Below, in pieces: positions 1 to 5,327 of a stretch of 5,787 nucleotides of DNA. Within the stretch, counting starts at the first letter, position 1. Each line of letters begins with the position of its first letter. The DNA comes from a bacterium (lineage in GTDB: Bacteria; Vulcanimicrobiota; Xenobia; RGZZ01), in assembly GCA_021782195.1 (NCBI GenBank), contig JAJXVI010000179.1, forward strand, positions 1 through 5,787. The letters are read 5' to 3'. The translations under genes and the position numbers were made by a program. Below the pieces are notes generated by a model that was given only the letters and a program-made list of their open reading frames with translations, was not told the DNA's origin and did not search any database.

Positions 1-1667
1 CGTGCGATGTTCTCCGGCGGAGGAGTGCTCGGAGCTTCGCTTTCAGGGGACGGGGCCACGGCGCGCGAGATGGCGGCCAGGCGTTGCCCGCAGCTACGGC
101 AGTGGGACCGACCCGGGGGATTCGCCGCGCCGCAGGCGAAACACATCGCCGTGTGTGGAGTTCCGGTCGGCGGCTCGAGCGTCCGCAGCACCTTCTGGCG
201 AATCTCCACGAGACGTTGGAGCGGCGCCTCCATCTGGTGGAACCCCTCGACAAGATGATGCGGGTCTCCGTCGCGAAAGAATCGCGTGGTCTCTTCAATC
301 CCCGCGCCCTGGGCGTGCAGGAGTGCGAGGAGTTCGGCCGCGTCGCTGCCAAGGGCCGCACGGGCCGCATCTCGCGTGCCAACTTCCAGCATTGCGTGTG
401 CTTTGAGCCATTCTATCACGCGACCGCGCAGGCAGGCTTCGGTGAGGGCTCCCTGCAGGTAGCGCCCGGCCAGATCCTTGAGTTCCTCGAGGTGACGGGA
501 GGGGGCAACCGCGTCGACTTCGCGTTCGAGAGCCGCGAGTGCATTGTCTCGGGTGGTACGCAGATGGGCAATCGCGTCGAGCAGATGCCGACATGCGGTC
601 TCGTCAGGGCTGGCCTGCGCAACGTCAAACGCGGTGCGGGCCACGTCCATGGCCAGGGTTGATGCGGAGAGTTCCGGCTCGATCATGTACGCCAGCGGTA
701 GCGTTTCCAGGGCCAGGTGCTGCGCGGCCAGAAAGTTGAGGAGGTGTTCCACCGACTCGCGACAGTCTTGCAGCACCCAGTTCGCTTGAAGTTGCGCAGG
801 GTGGAGCGTGGCGCGACAGAAGTCTTCGAGGGCGGGAGATGTCGACCAGCGGGCGGTCTGACGCACGAAACGGTCGACTTCCTCGAGGGCCGCGGCCAGA
901 CGTTCCGATGCGTGGGTGAGGAGGCGAAGCGCGTCGAGCAGCACGCCTTGATTCTTCGTTCTCCCATGGGCGTGCAGGGCGCCAGCACCGGCCTGCAGGT
1001 CGCGCATCAGCTCGCCAATGGCCTGCCAGAGTGCTGGCGGATGGTCCGGGTGCAGAAACGCGAAGCGAGCAAGTCGCGATTCGAGACGCATCACAACGTC
1101 GTCGACGCGATGGTTCCAGGGTTCAAGAAGGTCGGGGTCGACGCGTCCATCGTACACGTTCATTCCAACCTTGATGGCGAGGTTCAGGGTAGGGAAGGGC
1201 GAACACGTTTCTTCTCCCGCCTGAAGGCCGGCGAGGCGGTCGAGGGCGTTCCACAGTTCAGACGCCTCACCTTCGAGCGCGTCGAGGGCACCGGCCAGGA
1301 GCGGCTCGGAAGCCTCGCGCACAGTGCCGGGAGGCGCGGGCGGACGCGGAGGGGGCGGAGGGGCCGAAGCCGCGTCGTTGATGTCGCACAGGCGCTGGTC
1401 GAGCTGGTCGAATCCGATGACGACGTCGCGCAACGCGCGCTCGACGACTTCGTTCGAGCGCAGGATGGCCGGGGACAGGTCCTCGTGAACCGCGCGCATT
1501 TGCGCCAGGGTTTTGCGTGCTTCTTCGACGGCCAGGGAAACGTCAATGACGGGGGGGGAAGCCGCGGACGGGTTCCCCTCGCCCTGGGGAGGGAGCAGTA
1601 CGGCGTCGAGGCGTGCGCGGCAGGCGCCGACCACTTTTCCGATGGCGGGTGAGTAGAGGTTTCTCAA
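1..1667 (-). CDS. Zinc-ribbon protein, long helical, 3' end beyond window (partial)
   Basis: The minus strand is open without a stop from 1667 to the left edge, giving 555 codons, with C or G at most third positions. The chosen start is a TTG at 1667-1665, four bases after the stop of the upstream gene. No Shine-Dalgarno is visible there, so translational coupling is inferred; a GTG at 1634 is the alternative. Residues 1-100 look helical. A hinge of almost only proline follows (about 103-113, PPPPPRPPAPP). Residues 114 to about 500 read as mostly alpha-helical, with many Leu/Ala/Glu heptad-like stretches. A zinc ribbon follows, with cysteines at about 509, 512, 523 and 526 in the pattern CxxCGxxNPPG...CxxCG. 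This matches the double-zinc-ribbon/zinc_ribbon_2 type, which usually binds one Zn and serves protein or nucleic-acid contacts. The tail after it is Pro/Ser-rich and leaves the window. I see no signal peptide and no catalytic motif, and the family is not recognised. The plus-strand frames over it (such as 717-1652) read as antisense shadows. Confidence 0.82.
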   Translation of the reverse strand, partial: MRNLYSPAIGKVVGACRARLDAVLLPPQGEGNPSAASPPVIDVSLAVEEARKTLAQMRAVHEDLSPAILRSNEVVERALRDVVIGFDQLDQRLCDINDAASAPPPPPRPPAPPGTVREASEPLLAGALDALEGEASELWNALDRLAGLQAGEETCSPFPTLNLAIKVGMNVYDGRVDPDLLEPWNHRVDDVVMRLESRLARFAFLHPDHPPALWQAIGELMRDLQAGAGALHAHGRTKNQGVLLDALRLLTHASERLAAALEEVDRFVRQTARWSTSPALEDFCRATLHPAQLQANWVLQDCRESVEHLLNFLAAQHLALETLPLAYMIEPELSASTLAMDVARTAFDVAQASPDETACRHLLDAIAHLRTTRDNALAALEREVDAVAPSRHLEELKDLAGRYLQGALTEACLRGRVIEWLKAHAMLEVGTRDAARAALGSDAAELLALLHAQGAGIEETTRFFRDGDPHHLVEGFHQMEAPLQRLVEIRQKVLRTLEPPTGTPHTAMCFACGAANPPGRSHCRSCGQRLAAISRAVAPSPESEAPSTPPPENIA

Positions 1668-1671
1668 TGCG

Positions 1672-2376
1672 TCACGAGGAGAGTCGTGTAAAGCCCCCGA
1701 CGAGGTCGGCGACCTGGCGGGCAGGCACGTCTTCGGCGCGTTCGCCGCTGGCGGTGCGCGGATCGACCGAGTGGCTGTAGTCGGAATGGTCCATGAAGTG
1801 CGCGACCTGCTGGGAGGAGACGCGGGGAATCGCGGTCGAGGATTGCGCAGTACTTCGCGAGGCCTGGTACTCGGCGGCGTATCGGTCGAGGTCGCCGTCG
1901 ACGCTGCGCTGTGCCACAAGCTGGCGCGAACCGGGGGACTTCCCGGCTGCGGCTTGCGGGGCGACCTTCCACGCGGCAAGCGAAGCCCAGTCGCCGGCCT
2001 GTGCCTGGTTGCGAACCGACGCTGTGGCGGGCAACAGGCCGCAAAGGTTCAGGTCTTCCGAGGCAGACACGCCGGCGTCCGCGGTGTTTGCGGCCGCGAC
2101 GGGGGTTCCCACGTGACCGATGGCCACGCGCGATGACGGGTATGCCTGACTCATGGTCCCAGCCGACGTGCTTGCGCCGAGGTAGGCGTTGAGTTCTCCG
2201 GCCACCGTCACCGCGTTGGAGGGGCCCTGAAGCGAGCGCGCGGCCGGTGCGCCAAGCACGCTCTGATAGTAGCTGTTGAGCTGCGTGATGCCGGTGACTC
2301 GTGGGATGTCGATGGTGGGTGCGTCGCTGACGCCCCGTACCTGCCCGGTTGTGCCGGATTGCCAGATATCAAACAT
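1672..2376 (-). CDS. Unrecognised 234-residue protein, first gene of the minus-strand pair
   Basis: The frame is open further upstream to 2511, but the start is placed at the ATG 2376-2374 because a GGAGGA lies ten bases before it; the extra N-terminal residues upstream are His/Ser/Pro-rich and look untranslated. Codon third positions are strongly G/C. The protein starts MFDIWQSGTTGQVRG and is rich in Ala, Ser, Gly and Gln, with one cysteine and no hydrophobic stretch long enough for a membrane segment or classical signal peptide. It probably has long flexible parts. The C-terminal third is more charged (region DGDLDRYAAEYQASRS, then HFMDHSDYSHSVDPR). I do not recognise a family. Its stop is four bases before the start of the zinc-ribbon gene, so the two are probably cotranscribed and may act together. 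A secreted or scaffold-type role would be a guess only. Confidence 0.75.
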   Translation of the reverse strand: MFDIWQSGTTGQVRGVSDAPTIDIPRVTGITQLNSYYQSVLGAPAARSLQGPSNAVTVAGELNAYLGASTSAGTMSQAYPSSRVAIGHVGTPVAAANTADAGVSASEDLNLCGLLPATASVRNQAQAGDWASLAAWKVAPQAAAGKSPGSRQLVAQRSVDGDLDRYAAEYQASRSTAQSSTAIPRVSSQQVAHFMDHSDYSHSVDPRTASGERAEDVPARQVADLVGGFTRLSS

Positions 2377-2386
2377 CGCGAAGACG

Positions 2387-2392
2387 TCCTCC
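2387..2392 (-). promoter_or_regulatory. Ribosome binding site fixing the start at 2376
   Basis: The minus strand reads GGAGGA here, ten bases before the ATG at 2376. This near-perfect Shine-Dalgarno sequence favours that ATG over the upstream in-frame start at 2511, which has no comparable site. Confidence 0.65.
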
Positions 2393-2548
2393 GGATTTAC
2401 GTCGTGCCCATGGCTGCGCCAGGTTGCGGACGGCCAGGACCGCTGGGGCGGGTGCGAATCGTTCTGTGTTGCATGGGGATTCGCCTTTCCCGCGCGGGTT
2501 GCCTGCCACAAGATGCGCGCGCGGTGCTCGTCTTCGGACTGCTATTGC

Positions 2549-2575
2549 GCGTCCCCGCCGGAGCGGGCGGGACGG
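2549..2575. repeat. 27-bp palindromic direct repeat, copy A
   Basis: This block is identical to 2646-2672, 97 bp downstream. Each copy holds an imperfect inverted repeat: GTCCCCGCC pairs with GGCGGGAC around a short GGAGC-type loop, with one bulged C. There is no T-run after it, so it is not a typical intrinsic terminator; it resembles a REP-type extragenic palindrome. The downstream sequence differs from copy B after base 2575. Confidence 0.8.
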
Positions 2576-2592
2576 CCCGGGCGCTGCGCTTT

Positions 2593-2648
2593 GGTGCGCT
2601 GCGGTGCGCTGCGGTGCGCTGCGGTGCGCTGCGGTGCGCTGCGGTGCG
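2593..2648. repeat. 10-bp tandem repeat, about 5.6 copies
   Basis: The unit GGTGCGCTGC is repeated without a mismatch from 2593 to 2648. A degenerate related stretch (GCGCTGCGCT) precedes it at 2581-2590. The array ends inside the first three bases of palindrome copy B. Unit length is close to one helical turn and not a multiple of three. It is intergenic, so copy-number change would alter spacing rather than a reading frame. Confidence 0.9.
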
Positions 2649-2672
2649 TCCCCGCCGGAGCGGGCGGGACGG
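2646..2672. repeat. 27-bp palindromic direct repeat, copy B
   Basis: This is the exact second copy of 2549-2575, with the same imperfect hairpin. It abuts the end of the 10-bp array on its left and supplies the first tracts of the G-rich cluster on its right. Confidence 0.8.
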
Positions 2673-2696
2673 GCGGGGCGGGACGGGCCGGGCGGG
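2662..2696 (+). other. G-quadruplex-forming motif upstream of rimJ
   Basis: Eight tracts of three or four G occur within 35 bases of the plus strand (2662-2664, 2666-2668, 2671-2673, 2675-2678, 2680-2682, 2685-2687, 2690-2692, 2694-2696), separated by only one or two bases. This far exceeds the usual four-tract rule for G-quadruplexes. It ends 28 bases before the rimJ ribosome binding site on the coding strand, so it could form in the non-template DNA and, if transcribed, in the 5' leader. Folding is inferred. Confidence 0.6.
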
Positions 2697-2735
2697 TTGC
2701 AGGGTTCGACCAGTCAGGTGCGGTAGGAGTAATGC

Positions 2736-3323
2736 ATGCGCGTTTCCCCCCCTTTCATTCGAACCCCCCGTCTTGTGTTGCGACTCGCCGGTCGCGAGGA
2801 CGTACCGGCCATCCTGGAATACCTGACCGCCAACCGTGACCATCTGACTCCATTCGAGCCTGCCTGGCCGGCCGACATGCTTTGTGAGTCACTCTGGATT
2901 TCGCGTGTGACTTTTTTTCGCCAGGAGTTCGAACGCGGCACGCTCGTGCGCTTGTTTCTGTTCGACCTCCAGGATCCGAGGCGTGTGGTCGGAGGAGTCG
3001 GCTTGAGCCAGATCGTGCACGCGCCGTGGCACGCGTGTTTCCTGGGATATGCGCTCGACGCTACATTCGAGGGGCGCGGCTACATGCGCGAGGCGCTCAA
3101 GGCGATTCTTCCATGGGCATTCGGGGAGCTGGGGTTGCACCGCGTCATGGCGAACTACATGCCACACAACGTGCGCAGTGCGCGTCTGTTGCGTTCGCTG
3201 GGCTTTGTGGTGGAGGGGTATGCGCGAGACTATCTCCGGATCAACAACCGCTGGGAAGATCACGTCCTGACAAGTCTGATCAATTGCGACTGGCAGGCTC
3301 CCTCGGCCTCCGAGGTTCGGTAA
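2736..3323 (+). CDS. rimJ: RimJ-type ribosomal protein S5 alanine N-acetyltransferase
   Basis: The 195 residues equal the length of E. coli RimJ (194). The product is a GNAT-fold enzyme that transfers acetyl from acetyl-CoA to the N-terminal alanine of ribosomal protein S5 in the cytoplasm. The N-terminus has the family opening IRTPRLVLR (8-16). The acetyl-CoA pyrophosphate loop is at 112-116 (EGRGY), followed by helix MREALKAIL. The most diagnostic block is at 136-162: HRVMANYMPHN, then RSARLLRSLGF and VEGYARDYL, followed by WEDHVLTSL at 173-181. These segments are typical of RimJ rather than RimI or RimL. AGGAG at 2725-2729 lies six bases before the ATG at 2736; an out-of-frame ATG at 2732 is ignored. 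The gene stands alone, downstream of the G-tract cluster and convergent with the PilZ gene. The family call is firm; the exact substrate rests on homology. Confidence 0.93.
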   Translation: MRVSPPFIRTPRLVLRLAGREDVPAILEYLTANRDHLTPFEPAWPADMLCESLWISRVTFFRQEFERGTLVRLFLFDLQDPRRVVGGVGLSQIVHAPWHACFLGYALDATFEGRGYMREALKAILPWAFGELGLHRVMANYMPHNVRSARLLRSLGFVVEGYARDYLRINNRWEDHVLTSLINCDWQAPSASEVR

Positions 3324-3424
3324 GGAGAGCGTGCCTGGGCGCTCAGGGTTGAGCAGGTTCAGGGCTCGCCCGGGCCTGGCGTTCGTCCGGGTTCAGAGAT
3401 CACGTGGGATCCAGACTCGGCGCG

Positions 3425-4135
3425 TTAGCCCGGCGGGCGGCGCAGCACGCGCCGTCTGTACTGTTCGGTGTATTCGATGTACTGGACGAGCGCTTCGGCC
3501 TGCTCCTCGCTGAGGTTGAGGAAGCGCAGCCCAGCGGCAAACTTGTTCTCGGTCGGGCGGCACCACATGACCTCGCCGCGCACCTTCAGGCTCCCAAAAT
3601 TGTCGTCGTCAAGGTTCAAGACCATGTCAACCACCTGCCCGACGTCAAGTTCATTCTCAAGAAAGATTTTGACGCCGGTCGGACTGACGTCCCCGCTGAC
3701 TGCCTTGAAGTTCTTGAACTCGCGCGACATGACCGCAAAAGAGAGGCGCGCACGATCGTCTGCTCGCTGGTCGACCGTGGTGCCTCTGGCTTCTCGACGC
3801 TCGGCCCGATGACGGTCGATGGCGTCGAGGAGGGCGTCGCGCATCTCGGGAGAGACGTCTTCGAGGTCGCCGACGTACTCGCGGGTCTGGTTGAACAGCT
3901 TGCGTGACTCGTGGAATGTGATGTCGGCCCGTCTGCGCTTGCTCGACCCGTCCGGGTGTGCAACCGTGATGGACACCTCAAGCGACTGGGACAATGCAAA
4001 CAGAGCGGTTGCTCTCAGGATGATACGGTTACCTTCGAGCGACCGAAGTTCGACTCCGCTATCGAGATTGACGGCCTCGACGACCGCAACAGGTTCGGTT
4101 TTTGAACCCATCAGTCGCTGCAGGAACTTGAACAT
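3425..4135 (-). CDS. PilZ-domain protein, predicted c-di-GMP binder
   Basis: This 236-residue protein has a C-terminal PilZ domain (about residues 120-222). Both c-di-GMP-binding motifs are intact: RADDR (RxxxR, R124 and R128) and DVSPTG (DxSxxG, D149, S151, G154), followed by the usual beta-barrel ending with FAAGLRFLNLSEEQ. Residues about 15-75 form a beta-rich N-terminal segment, perhaps a YcgR-N-like partner domain; this is a guess. A charged helix (about 90-118) links the two. There is no membrane segment, so the product is probably a cytoplasmic effector that turns c-di-GMP level into a motility, surface or secretion output; the target is unknown. The ATG at 4135 is chosen over the GTG at 4144 because AGAGG (4148-4144) sits eight bases upstream. 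The gene is divergent from the Pro/Ala-rich gene and convergent with rimJ, so it is probably monocistronic. Confidence 0.92.
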   Translation of the reverse strand: MFKFLQRLMGSKTEPVAVVEAVNLDSGVELRSLEGNRIILRATALFALSQSLEVSITVAHPDGSSKRRRADITFHESRKLFNQTREYVGDLEDVSPEMRDALLDAIDRHRAERREARGTTVDQRADDRARLSFAVMSREFKNFKAVSGDVSPTGVKIFLENELDVGQVVDMVLNLDDDNFGSLKVRGEVMWCRPTENKFAAGLRFLNLSEEQAEALVQYIEYTEQYRRRVLRRPPG

Positions 4136-4175
4136 GGTCCCCACCTCTGGGTCGGGTGCGAGCTTGTGGCGTCTG

Positions 4176-4204
4176 TTGACGTAACTCCCCGGTCAGCCTT
4201 GCAT
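4176..4204 (+). promoter_or_regulatory. Possible sigma70-type promoter toward 4353
   Basis: TTGACG at 4176-4181 matches the -35 box in five of six bases. The element 17 bp downstream, TTGCAT (4199-4204), matches the -10 box in only three. If used, transcription would start near 4211 and the leader would contain the inverted repeat at 4269-4320. This is weak and based on consensus alone. Confidence 0.25.
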
Positions 4205-4268
4205 CGCAAGATTCCGTCCGCCTGCGTGGAAGTCCTCCCCGCTCGTTCCTGTCCTGCTCGACCTGCAG

Positions 4269-4320
4269 ACCCCCACGTTGCGTCACGAATCCCTGGGAGG
4301 TAGGGACGCAACGTGGGGGT
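4269..4320. repeat. Perfect 16-bp inverted repeat (stem-loop or operator)
   Basis: The left arm ACCCCCACGTTGCGTC (4269-4284) is exactly complementary to the right arm (4305-4320) across a 20-base spacer. It lies in the divergent spacer, 133 bp before the PilZ start and 32 bp before the ATG at 4353. On the plus strand the right arm runs into only three Ts and then CC, which is weak for an intrinsic terminator; on the minus strand there is no T-run. Candidates are a leader hairpin or attenuator for the downstream gene, or a two-arm protein-binding site. No known family is recognised. Confidence 0.85.
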
Positions 4321-4352
4321 TTCCTGGCGTGCAGAACGGGGTGGAAAGTCGA

Positions 4353-4961
4353 ATGAGCAAGGCCAACGAAGATTCTGCGGTCACGGTCAACGAGTATCGC
4401 CAGGCGCTGGGTCTCGAACCGCTCGAGGGCGGCGGCGTGTTCCGCGTCCCGACGGGCCCTGGCACGTGTCCCTTCGCGAAGCACCTTGCGGACGCGGTGC
4501 CGCCTGTCGCTCCCGCGGTTGCGCCAGCGGCGTCCGCACAACCGGCCCTTCCGACCGCGTCCGCGCCTTCTGCGCCGTCCCAGCAAGTTGCTGACGCACA
4601 GGACGGGCAAGCGCAGAAGCAGCGGACTGCTTCGCCGTTTCGTTCGATGAAGCGCCGCGAGCTCGGCGAATACCTGCTTCGATCGCTCGTCGAGCACACC
4701 GAGCCGCTGGAAGAACCGTTCAAGCCACGCTGCGTGCCCTTTCACAACCCCGCGACGCCGCAGTTGCTGCTCGAGCGTCGCCAGGTGGTTCGCGCGCAAG
4801 ATCAACGAGACCACCTGGAGCGACCTGAAGCAGTCGCTATCGACGAGCCGTTTCGCTGCGGCGCCGTGGAGGCCGGCTGCCCCGCCACAAAGGGGAACGT
4901 ATTGACAGGACAAAGGTCCCCACTGGTGCGGGTTCTGTACAACCAGACCGATGCGTTGTAA
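4353..4961 (+). CDS. Unrecognised Pro/Ala-rich protein, probable frameshift near 4791-4797
   Basis: The start ATG at 4353 follows a modest GGA-containing ribosome binding site (about 4338-4345). Residues 1-48 form a compact opening with VTVNEYRQALGLEPL and GTCPFAKHLAD. Residues about 49-95 are a low-complexity Ala/Pro/Gln linker. A basic helical segment follows (about 97-118, MKRRELGEYLLRSLVEH). As read, the frame continues to 4961 (202 residues), but after about residue 147 codon third positions lose their G/C bias (CAA GAT CAA CGA, then CGA CCT GAA GCA). The frame one base later regains it, reading KINETTWSDLKQSL and ending at the TGA 4903-4905. Skipping one base within the CGCGCGC run 4791-4797 gives a 183-residue protein that is more plausible. 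A sequencing error or true mutation is likely. I do not recognise the family; no signal peptide or membrane segment is seen. The product could be a two-part adaptor joined by a flexible linker, which is inference. Confidence 0.6.
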   Translation: MSKANEDSAVTVNEYRQALGLEPLEGGGVFRVPTGPGTCPFAKHLADAVPPVAPAVAPAASAQPALPTASAPSAPSQQVADAQDGQAQKQRTASPFRSMKRRELGEYLLRSLVEHTEPLEEPFKPRCVPFHNPATPQLLLERRQVVRAQDQRDHLERPEAVAIDEPFRCGAVEAGCPATKGNVLTGQRSPLVRVLYNQTDAL

Positions 4962-4964
4962 GAT
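4936..4964 (+). promoter_or_regulatory. Predicted sigma70-type promoter of the 52-residue gene
   Basis: TGTACA (4936-4941) and TAAGAT (4959-4964) each match their consensus in four of six bases and are separated by the ideal 17 bp. Transcription would start near 4971, giving a leader of about 40 bases before the ATG at 5011. The promoter overlaps the end of the upstream frame as read, but not its frameshift-corrected version, which stops at 4905. Confidence 0.42.
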
Positions 4965-5010
4965 CAGAGGGCAGAATCCTGGTCAACGCTCAACTGGAGA
5001 AATTCATCAC

Positions 5011-5169
5011 ATGAACGGCTGTACGCCCGAACAGTTTCAGGCCGAATTGCGCCGTCGCCGTGTCAACAAGTATGGTGACAAGCCAGATGCGGACCTGACC
5101 CGTCTCGCCCACGAGCCCATGGTTCGAGGCTTCGCCAGTGTGAAACCAGAGGGTATGGACGACGACTGA
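5011..5169 (+). CDS. Small 52-residue hypothetical protein
   Basis: The ATG at 5011 is preceded by GGAG at 4996-4999, eleven bases away; an in-frame upstream TTG/ATG stretch from 4951 has no such site and overlaps the promoter. The product is hydrophilic: a basic N-terminal half (TPEQFQAELRRRRVNKYGDK) and an acidic end (EGMDDD). It has no hydrophobic segment, so it is not a membrane peptide, and only one cysteine. A short helix (about residues 6-17) is likely. A candidate promoter lies upstream and a strong intrinsic terminator begins 32 bases after the stop, so it appears to be a self-contained single-gene unit. I do not recognise a family. Its size and charge fit a small cytoplasmic regulator or binding partner, but nothing proves that. 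Confidence 0.6.
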   Translation: MNGCTPEQFQAELRRRRVNKYGDKPDADLTRLAHEPMVRGFASVKPEGMDDD

Positions 5170-5200
5170 CCCAGCAGTGGTAGTATGACTCTCCGATGCG

Positions 5201-5225
5201 ACCCCGCCTCACCCGCGGGGTTTTT
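5201..5225 (+). terminator. Intrinsic terminator
   Basis: ACCCCGC (5201-5207) pairs with GCGGGGT (5215-5221) around a seven-base loop and is followed by TTTTT, then GATTTT. It is a classical rho-independent terminator for the 52-residue gene. It also separates that gene from the start at 5244. Confidence 0.88.
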
Positions 5226-5243
5226 GATTTTCAGGAGATCACG

Positions 5244-5327
5244 ATGGACATCCCGCACCCCTCCAATGACGCCAAAACGACACCGAATGCGGTAGTTTGC
5301 TCACCTCCAGCTTCCATCGTCCTGTGA
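5244..5327 (+). pseudogene. Possible truncated 5' end of a gene cut by the integrase remnant
   Basis: An AGGAG at 5233-5237 sits six bases before the ATG at 5244, one of the best ribosome binding sites in the window. The frame encodes only 27 residues, starting MDIPHPSNDAKTTPNAVV, and stops at 5325-5327 within the opposite-strand recombinase remnant. The frame loses protein character after about 5290. The likeliest reading is a real gene whose body was replaced or displaced when the element carrying the recombinase arrived. A genuine 27-residue peptide is the alternative. Confidence 0.38.

Larger units (their letters stand above)
2377..2735. other. Divergent intergenic region without a gene, repeat-rich
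   Basis: About 360 bp separate the start of the minus-strand pair (2376) from rimJ (2736). Open frames crossing it in several phases are repeat-driven (runs of Arg, Ala and Cys) and have no plausible protein character, so I call no gene. It contains a 27-bp palindromic repeat (twice), a 10-bp tandem array and a G-tract cluster, listed separately. Promoters for both flanking genes should lie here, but I find no convincing -10/-35 pair on either strand. Confidence 0.7.

Noticed and set aside
717..1652. Long plus-strand open frame of 311 codons, and another at 84-662
   Set aside because: They lie antisense to the continuous minus-strand frame. Their sequences show the usual shadow composition (many Val, Glu, Arg, Gly) and no domain, while the minus frame carries a zinc ribbon and G/C third-position bias.
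2591..2672. CRISPR-like array
   Set aside because: The 10-bp units are contiguous with no spacers, and the 27-bp palindrome occurs only twice with non-CRISPR spacing; no cas gene is present.
2349..2843. Open frames on both strands across the tandem repeat
   Set aside because: Several phases stay open only because the 10-bp GC-rich unit lacks stops; the products are simple repeats of Arg/Cys/Ala/Val.
4198..4210. CTTGC-ATC-GCAAG small inverted repeat
   Set aside because: Five-base arms are too short to stand out from chance in this spacer.
4902..4907. Perfect TTGACA -35 box
   Set aside because: No acceptable -10 element lies 16-18 bp downstream (the sequence there is GGTGCG), so the TGTACA/TAAGAT pair was preferred.
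4059..4913. Minus-strand open frame of 284 codons across the Pro/Ala-rich gene
   Set aside because: It is Arg-rich shadow sequence that starts at a TTG with no ribosome binding site, crosses the divergent promoter region and overlaps the start of the PilZ gene in another frame.
5178..5186. Extended -10-like TGGTAGTAT after the 52-residue gene
   Set aside because: There is no good -35 at normal spacing, and a start there would run straight into the terminator at 5201-5225.
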